This document shows positions 57,390-64,000 of a DNA stretch of 64,000 nucleotides, one piece after another. Numbering within the stretch: position 1 is the stretch's first letter; every line of letters begins with the position of its first letter. The DNA is from Nelumbo lutea. Its lineage: Eukaryota > Streptophyta > Magnoliopsida > Proteales > Nelumbonaceae. Position numbers and translations under genes: made by a program. The notes beneath the pieces were generated by a model. It had not been told where the DNA came from and ran no database searches. It saw only the letters and a list, made by a program, of their open reading frames with translations. Where the stretch lies: the NCBI GenBank assembly GCA_022828595.1, contig JAKGHH010000001.1, positions 138,775,017 through 138,839,016 of the forward strand, given 5' to 3'.

Positions 57390-59984
57390 TAAGCCATTCA
57401 AACCGTTGAGAAGGAAGTGGCTTAGTGAAAATATCGGCAAGTTGATCTTGTGTGGAAAGGAACTGCACGATTATACACTTCTTAACGATAAGATCCCGAA
57501 GGAAATGGAAATTAACATCAATATGTTTAGTACGGGCACGGAAAATGGGAAAAGCTGCAAGATACGTGGCCCCAATATTATCACAGTAGAGAACCGATGG
57601 AGATCTAAGTTTGACCCCAAGTCAAAGAGAAGAGAATTGAGCCACAAGAATTCAGTGGTGGCATTGGCTAGAGCTTGGAATTCAGCCTTAGTGCTAGAGT
57701 GAGCAATAGTCAGCTACTTCTTGGCACTCTGCGAGATCAAATGAGAATCAAGAAAGATACCATGGTCTCTAGTAGATTGTTTGTCGTCAGGGCAATTAGC
57801 CCAGTCAGCATTTGAGTAAGCAATCAATGTCTCTAATGCACGACCCAAGAAAAATAAACTAGTGTCAATGGAACCCTTCAGATATAGTAGAATACGTTTA
57901 ACTGTAGTCCAGTGCTCAGTAGTAGGAGCATGCAAAAATTGATACTTTATTGACTACAAAAGCAACATTCAGTTGAGTAAGAGTGATGTACTGGAATGCA
58001 CCCACTATGCTCCGATACTGAGTGGGACCAGGGAGTAACTCGCCATCAAACCAAGAGAGATGAGAAGAGGTGACCAATAGACTGGAAACCGGTTTGGCTG
58101 CAGCAAGATTAGTCTTCAACAAGAGGTCCAATATGTACTTTTGCTAAGAGAGAAACGCACCTGAGGCATCATAGTGAGACACAATGCTAAGAAAATAGTG
58201 CAACGATGTCAAATCCTTGAGGGAAAAAGTTTGAGACAAACTGCTAATAAGCTGAGACACATGCAGAGAAGAAGAGCCAGTAACAATGAGATCATCAATG
58301 TAAACAAGAATATAAATTATAATCTCATCTTGACTATAGATAAACAAGAAGGATCACATTGAGAGCTATGAAAGCCAATATCATATAGTTTATTACTTAA
58401 TCGAGAAAATCAGGCCCGGGGAGCCTGTTTGAGACCATAGAGGGCTTTATGAAGCTTGTAGACATGATCAGGACAATTACTATCCTCAAATCCTTTTAGT
58501 CGGCACATATAGATCATCTTAGTAGTAAAACCATTGAGGAAGGCATTACGGACGTCTAACTGGCGGATATCCCATCCATGGGAAACTACTAGCGAAAGAA
58601 CAACATGCACAGTTGTCGGTTAGACAACGGGGCTGAAGGTCTCAATGAAGTCAACTCTCAGGACTTGAATGAAACCTTGCGCGACAAGACGGGCCTTGTA
58701 ATGTTCAATCGAGCCATTTGGGTGCCGTTTGATTTTGAAGACCCACTTGGACACAACGACGTTCATCGAGGAATCATAGGGAACCAACTCCCAAGTTCCA
58801 TTCTGGAGTAGTGCCTGAAATTCGGCAGTCGTAGCAGAACACCAATGAGGGGACTTAGCAGCCATTTCGTAAGAAGATGGCTCCTCTTCTTGAGCAGTAA
58901 CATCATGGACTAGAGCAAGAGGAAGAGAGTGGCGAGTAGATGTCAAAGCTTGAGCCGATCTGGATGCCATTAACCTAGTTGTCATAGTATGAGTACGGAC
59001 AAGGGGCTCCACGGCATGGGTTCTGTCATGCTACTGCTGAATAGGTTTGGTGCGCCGAATTGGTAAGAGATCATCGGTGATGGAAGCTTCCTATTCTGGT
59101 TTAGGGGAATAAGTGGCAGATTCCTCATTAGTGACAAATGTAGATGGTGAGTGATCAGGAGATGCCTCAGGAACAGAATCAGTAGAAGCTGGACACGTGT
59201 AAGCATTAATAAAACCCAAAGAGGGGAGAGTAACCCCAGTAGGAGCAGCAAGGTTGGGAGATGGCGATGACTGTACCATTCTAGGAAAGGAATGTTCATA
59301 AAAAACAACATGGTGAGCATTGATCTCTTTGCCGGTAGCAGGGTTGTAACAACGATACCCTTTGTGATTGTTGCGGTAGCCAATAAAGATACAAGGAGCA
59401 AAGCAAAAATCCATCTTGTGAAAATTTTAAGGCCAAAGTAGAGGAAAACATTTACAGCCAAATACTTTCAATATAGAATAATCAGGAGGTTTGCCAAATA
59501 ACTTCTCATGAGGAGAGAGATTACCAAGACCTAGAGTAGGTAGTTTGTTGATAAGAAAGACTACATTTTCAGCAGCATCGGCTCAGAACGACTGAGGGAG
59601 AGAAAAGGATGCTAATAGAGATAAGGTGGACTCAATAATGTGCCGATGTCTGCATTCAACATTGCAGTTCTGTTCATGCCTGTGGGGACAACTAAGATGG
59701 TGACTAATACCAGCACTGTCAAGATAACGGGAGAGAGAGCGAAATTCACCACCCCAATCACTCTGAAACATCTTGATTTTTGTAGAGAAATGATTCTCAA
59801 CATGATTTTTGAATTTAATAAACATATTAAATACATATGATTTTCTCTCAATAGGAAAAATCCATGAAAATTTTGAATATGCATCCATAAATAGAAGATA
59901 ATACCATAATCTTTTATTTGATAAAGTTGGGATAGGTCCCATACATCAGAAAATACTAACTCAAGAGGGGAAGAAACATGATTC
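57390..59984 (-). pseudogene. Copia-8 pol: integrase core, RT, RNase H
   Basis: High to low: SPLELVFSDVWDLSQLY near 59960, the integrase core MDAYSKFSWIFPIERKSYVF and MFQSDWGGEFRSLSRYLDSA (59583-59942); the integrase C-half CIFIGYRNNHKGYRCYNPAT (59091-59414); RT (58410-59012) with WVFKIKRHPNGSIEHYKARL; active site YIDDLIVTGSS near 58290, where YVDD reads YIDD; RNase H 57390-57935. Several frame changes and stops. Confidence 0.87.
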
Positions 59985-60601
59985 TTGCATTGCTACTGCC
60001 TTCAATAACGCATTCTCATCATTTGATGGGACGCCCACATATGCACTGATACTTGCTGCATGGGATGCTGCTGTGTCGCACATTCCCTGCACTCCTCTGT
60101 AAGGGTAGTTTTCTTCGCTGTTAATGCCTCCAGTTTGTTGGATATATTGGAATGCAGTATCCATAAAACCACCGTCACAGCCATTATTTTCAGTGTTGCA
60201 GTCTACCAGCTGTTGCTCAGATAGAGAAATTTGTTGGCCTTTCTTGATTTGGATAATCCCTTCTATTTCTGCCACTGCCGAGAATGCCCAACAACATCCT
60301 ATATATATTGAATTGATTGCTTTGTTAGTGAATTGTACGTATTGTAATGCTTTGAACCCTAGTTGCACTCGCACCCCAAGTTGAAAGAATCTATGCGCTC
60401 GACATTGTTCTTGAATATGTTGAAGCGTTTCTCCTTCTCTACATTGTCTTGGTATACAACTCCATGGCGAGCCATCCATTGCTCAAACCTCTCCAACATA
60501 GATGCTTGTTGGAGAGTGCGGGCATTGGCTTGAGAAGTAGAAGCTCCTAAAATGATGATCAATAGCGAGGCCATGGCACAGGTTATGAGTTGGCACGCCA
60601 T
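59985..60601 (-). pseudogene. Papain-like protease, broken (copy D)
   Basis: Starts [19 protein letters not shown] (signal peptide) and keeps the prodomain up to ERIDSFN. It then jumps directly into intron sequence, so the rest of exon 1 and half of the intron are deleted. Exon 2 (from 60298) keeps [24 protein letters not shown] and [12 protein letters not shown] and ends at KAVAMQ, where Copia-8 begins. It lacks the histidine and asparagine of the triad. Very close to copy B in sequence, so the duplication is relatively recent. Confidence 0.9.
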
Positions 60602-60704
60602 TGTCGTCTGAAGTAGCTGATAACTATATATATATATGATGATGAATAAGATGAGAACAAAAGGCTAAGTGGTTGAGGATATCCAATCCCTTTGGTGGCT
60701 ATCC

Positions 60705-60714
60705 TTTATATAGA
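60705..60714 (-). promoter_or_regulatory. TATA box of protease copy D
   Basis: CTATATAAAG on the minus strand, about 105 bases upstream of the start codon, in the position matching the copy B TATA box. Confidence 0.55.
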
Positions 60715-60764
60715 GTTGCATGTGCAATTCCCCATGTAGCGTACAACTATGTTAATTTCCTTAT

Positions 60765-61095
60765 CATGCAGGGGGTGTTTGACTTATAACATTTATCATT
60801 AGGAATTGATGGGGCTGTATATGATTTTCTTGGACTCAAAGGACGCAACCATGTCACCACTTTTTCAAATTTTGCTGGATGATCCCCATATATAACTGGT
60901 TGGCCGTGTCTCGATTATGGATTGTAAATGTAATTAAGTTGATGGGGAATGGCCTGCGGAGATTGCTCATTTGACGGATATTGCCACACACTGAAGTCCC
61001 ATTACACAAGTGGAAAATGAGACTTAATGTTAAGGTTTCTTGGATTTTGCATTCAATTATCGCCTCCTGCTGCATAATTTTGATTTTTTTTTACC
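60765..61095. repeat. Protease upstream DNA, partner of 56567-56950
   Basis: Lies 5' of copy D and matches the block next to copy C, with GACTCAAAGGACGCAACCATG, GGCCGTGTCTCGATTATGGA and AATGAGACTTAATGTTA. A weaker third match is at 53120-53240. Confidence 0.85.
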
Positions 61096-61969
61096 TTGTC
61101 TCCTACGGCCAACGTGGGCTGGTCCACAGGTCGAGTCTTGGGCTAGTCATGGACCACTCCAAGCCATGAGAAGAATATCTTTTAAAAAATTGAAAAAAAT
61201 AATTATAAAAGTTTAAAGTAAATTAACAAAATAAAATAGACAAAAAATTAAAAAAAACCTTTATATATATATTAAAACGAAATTTTGATGTATAAAGTTG
61301 TTTATATATGCAATAATAAAATGAAATAATATAATAAAATTGAAAATCAAATTATATATATTAAGATACATATGTGCAAATTTATAAACTTTAAGTATTA
61401 AAATAATTATTCTATTATAAATATTTTATTTCTATAAAATTCATGAGATTCAAATAATTAATCTTCTCATATAAATGTGGATCTATTAGATTATTTATTC
61501 TATTGTTTTATTAAATACTGATTTTGTATATTATTATTTTTAATTTTTTGTTAGAGTTGTTAAACATAAATATGTATTATTTATTTGAATTGGATTTAGA
61601 CAAAAAAATTCATAAGGTTATTTTATTTTACTTATTACCACAAGAAGCTAAATGGCTTAGTGGTTTAAGAAATTGGACACTAAGCAGTATTGCCGTAATT
61701 GGTTTGGGTTTGAATCACCCCATTCTAGCTCATTTTTTAGTAAAAAACCATGTGTGCATAGCATATGTCTCAGTCCATAACGGCCAATACAATGTGATAT
61801 GGATCGATACACACCCATATCGACTCAATACGCACAATTGGGGGTGCTCACGGTTTAATTAACCAAACTGGTGGTACCGATAACTAAAACCAAACTGAAG
61901 ACAATCGACTAATCCGAAAAAGCATTCACTCTGCATCGATACTTTTATATATAATATAAATCATATCAA
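61096..61969. other. AT-rich spacer, no gene
   Basis: Mostly A and T, with a plus-strand open frame at 61524-61862 that shows no known motif. GGGGGTGCTCACGGTTTAATTA near 61852 resembles one end of a hAT MITE without a visible partner. Confidence 0.4.
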
Positions 61970-62180
61970 AAAGTGGCATCTATTACATGCGCAAATTGGA
62001 GAACATATTTTCTAGCACTTAGAGGACGCAACCATGATGAAAGCTACTATGCTATTGGCTGGACCAAAAACTATTCAATGTTTAGTTTAACCAGTCAAAT
62101 CTAATTTTTTCTAATCTTATACTTCCATTCACTCTTTGACAATATCCATTTACACGTATATAAACACATATACATGAAAA
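61970..62180. repeat. Third copy of the protease upstream block
   Basis: Closely matches 49170-49390 (TTACATGCGCAAATT, CTAGCACTTAGAGGACGCAA, TTTACACGTATATAAACAC). This shows that duplication extended beyond protease copy D on the right. Confidence 0.8.
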
Positions 62181-62540
62181 TACACATTTAGAAAGGCTAT
62201 TGTTCCTTCATTAACTTGAAAGTACATTCCTATATCATTGCAACCACCCACAGCATTAATTGGCACTGATTGCGTTCTATCTGTGCAAAGTCTAAGGCAG
62301 TGTTTTAAAACCGATCAAGAGGTTGAGCCACTGGCCCACTGCTGGGTCACAGGTCAGAGGTTCAACCATCCAAATCGGATGGATTAGAGTGTGACACATC
62401 ATCTGCTATATAAGCGTATAAATATATTATTTATTATATAATATAAATTATTGATTATATAATAAAAATGTATAATTACATTTTATATGTAATATATGTA
62501 TGTATATATATGTTTAGTTCAGGGTCCATTTATATATTTT

Positions 62541-63824
62541 AGAGTACAATACAAAAACCTCCCTTGAAGTTTTTGACAATCATAAAAACCTTCCTTATAG
62601 TTTCATTTTAGCAAAACCTCCCCACAAAATTAACAAATACCTCCCTTCCGTCAATGATCAAGATGGAAAACGTTAAAGAGATGATCATTTTTTTCAAAAT
62701 ACCTATTTTACCCTTTCTCGAATATTGTTCATCTTCTTCCCTGTTCGAACCCAAAAGCAGAGGCAGCAGCGGCACCCCTCTAAATCTGATCACTTCCTCT
62801 TCTCTAATCTCTCATCTTCTTTGGCTTTTTGTTCTTCTCCTTTTTCCCTTTCTCTATCTGGTTGCAGCGGTAGATTCGAACTCAACGTCGATCCACCTTC
62901 TCCCACCATCTTTCTTGCCCTCTGTGCTTCCTCTCTTTCTTCTCCATCTCTTTTCTTCTTCTTGTTCCTCCTTCCCCTCCTTTCTTCTCCTTCCCTGTCG
63001 GCATCCATTTTCGGATCGCTTTCTAGGTTCGAAAGGGGAAGAAGATGAAATTCTTTACCACACACCACATTGGTATAGGCATAGGGTGCCCTTGGTTTTG
63101 AAATTGTGTTTTTTTCTTTTTGACTAATGAGTAATGACTACTACATGGCTTAACATGTTTCTCGATTGAAACAACTCCTCAGTCATCAAAATCAAAAGAA
63201 AATCTGTGAAATCCAAATTCCTTCTTAACATTAACTCAGAAGTCTCTCTGAATCCACAATTCCACAAACACAAACGAGATCTCAGATCCGAGGTCTTCCC
63301 AAGTCCCAACTCCATGATTACCATCTTGTTTTCTTCAGAACTTCTATTTATTATTTTCAGATTATTAATTTCTTTTGTAATCATTTTTAGATCAAAACCA
63401 AGGACACCCTTTCTTCCCCTATCGGTGGTAGAAACAAGGGCGATGGAAGGGACAATGCTAGAAGAAGAAGAAGAAGAAACAGAGGAAGAAGTAGAAGAAA
63501 AGAAGGAGAAGAAGAAGAAGAATGGAAAAGAATAAGAAGTCGAAGAAGATGGGAGAAGAGGAAGAGATCAGATTTAAAGGGGTGTTGTTGTTGCCTCTAC
63601 TTCTGGGTTCGAATGGGGAAGAAGAGGAACAGTGTTCGAGAAAGGGTAAAATAGGTATTTTGAAAAAAATCTTCTCTTTAACATTCTCCGTCTTGGTTAT
63701 TGACAGAAGGAAAGTATTTGCTAATTTTGTCAAAAATAGAGGGGAGGTTTTTGCTAAAGTAAAACTACAGGGGAGGTTTTTATGATTGTTAGAAACTTTA
63801 GGAGAGGTTTTTGTATTTTACCCT
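62541..63824. mobile_element. Foldback element with inverted repeats of about 280 bp (MULE-MITE-like)
   Basis: The left arm 62541-62825 and right arm 63545-63824 are inverted copies: ATACAAAAACCTC, TTTTACTTTAGCAAAA-like, TTTTTCAAAATACCTATTTT, ACCCTTTCTCGAA, TTCGAACCCA and AAATCTGAT occur in both. The roughly 720-bp middle holds a C/T-rich stretch and a smaller inverted-repeat unit. No transposase. The flanks are so AT-rich that no target duplication can be called. The arm length suggests a Mutator-like non-autonomous element. Confidence 0.78.
63084..63409. repeat. Smaller inverted-repeat unit nested in the foldback element
   Basis: GGGTGCCCTTGGTTTTGA at 63084-63101 and its inverted partner at 63392-63409 (17 of 18 paired) bound a 326-bp AT-rich segment. 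Probably a MITE inserted in the core; no target duplication was seen. Confidence 0.55.
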
Positions 63825-64000
63825 TATTTTATTTCAACTTTAATTGCAGCGTTTAACCTGACCTAGTCGCTGAGTCAAACAGGTCGACTATTTATTGCTC
63901 AAATTTTTAGGTTTCCATTCCTGTCAAGGTTGGGCCGAGGGCAACATTGTAATTATGCTTCCGTAGATGAGGGCTAATTGAGTCCGAGGGCTTATCAAGT
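63825..64000. other. Right edge, no gene
   Basis: Noncoding. CTGACCTAGTCGCTGAGTCA and GGTCGAC words resemble the GGTTGAGCC and GGGTCAC words at 62320-62360, possibly two sides of one older repeat into which the foldback element inserted. Confidence 0.35.

Larger units (their letters stand above)
56959..59984 (-). mobile_element. Copia-8: 5'-truncated copia joined to protease copy D
   Basis: Minus strand: 3' LTR about 56959-57340, polypurine tract CCCCCTCAAGG from 57345, RNase H, RT and integrase up to about 59984, where it stops mid-integrase and protease exon sequence begins. Gag, protease and the 5' LTR are missing. Its RT (QLDVRNAFLNGF, KALYGLKQAPRA) and RNase H end (DQLADIFTKPLPSQRF) are of a copia lineage distinct from Copia-1 to -6. 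Confidence 0.85.

Noticed and set aside
57143..57702. Plus-strand frames with repeated residues over the Copia-8 LTR and RNase H
   Set aside because: They are reverse-strand reading of the LTR tandem repeats and of RNase H. The minus strand carries the recognisable protein.
62654..63127. 157-codon plus-strand frame in the foldback element
   Set aside because: Ser/Leu/Phe-rich translation of the C/T-rich arm and core. The start lies in the inverted repeat. No known domain.

Overview
This is nuclear DNA of a flowering plant: spliced genes with GT-AG introns, many Ty1/copia retrotransposons carrying initiator-Met-tRNA primer sites and 5-bp target duplications, hAT-type MITEs, gypsy LTR remnants and AT microsatellites. 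The very long, repeat-filled introns suggest a woody or early-diverging dicot, but the species cannot be named from the sequence.

The central finding is one host gene hidden under the repeats. Four exons of an SCY1-like (SCYL2-type) pseudokinase gene lie on the minus strand at 43892-44380, 31647-31751, 25183-25293 and 8781-8963. They join in frame into 296 codons without a stop, all with GT-AG junctions. The gene covers at least 35.6 kb of the window for 888 coding bases and runs off the left edge. Its introns are 12,140, 6,353 and 16,219 bp and are inflated mainly by copia elements.

Region by region: 1-8.2 kb is a nested copia cluster, probably in SCYL2 intron 4 (Copia-1 inserted into the RNase H end of Copia-0, then the truncated Copia-6). 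Intron 3 holds Copia-2 (10.2-18.8 kb), which is interrupted in its integrase by Copia-3 (12.8-16.2 kb), then a compact internally deleted copia (20.5-22.9 kb) and a hAT MITE. Intron 2 is almost entirely Copia-5 (25.9-31.4 kb). Intron 1 holds a chimera of two copia families (33.4-38.4 kb), a LINE-type RNase H remnant and a long LTR-like repeat (40.6-42.5 kb). A second hAT MITE (44.8-45.5 kb) lies just upstream of the SCYL2 start codon.

From 46 to 61 kb is a decayed tandem family of papain-like cysteine proteases (SAG39/vignain type) on the minus strand: one nearly complete two-exon gene whose C-terminus is replaced by a dispersed repeat (47.3-48.4 kb) and three broken copies (46.2, 56.4 and 60 kb). 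Copies of their upstream DNA are scattered across the region. Between them lie gypsy LTR and gag remnants (49.4-50.1 and 53.4-56.4 kb) and a 5'-truncated copia (57-60 kb) abutting the last protease copy. The right end holds a foldback element with inverted repeats of about 280 bp (62.5-63.8 kb).

Only SCYL2 and possibly the 47-48 kb protease look like working host genes. The rest records repeated insertion, recombination and microhomology deletion. I found no RNA gene, CRISPR array or microbial-type operon.
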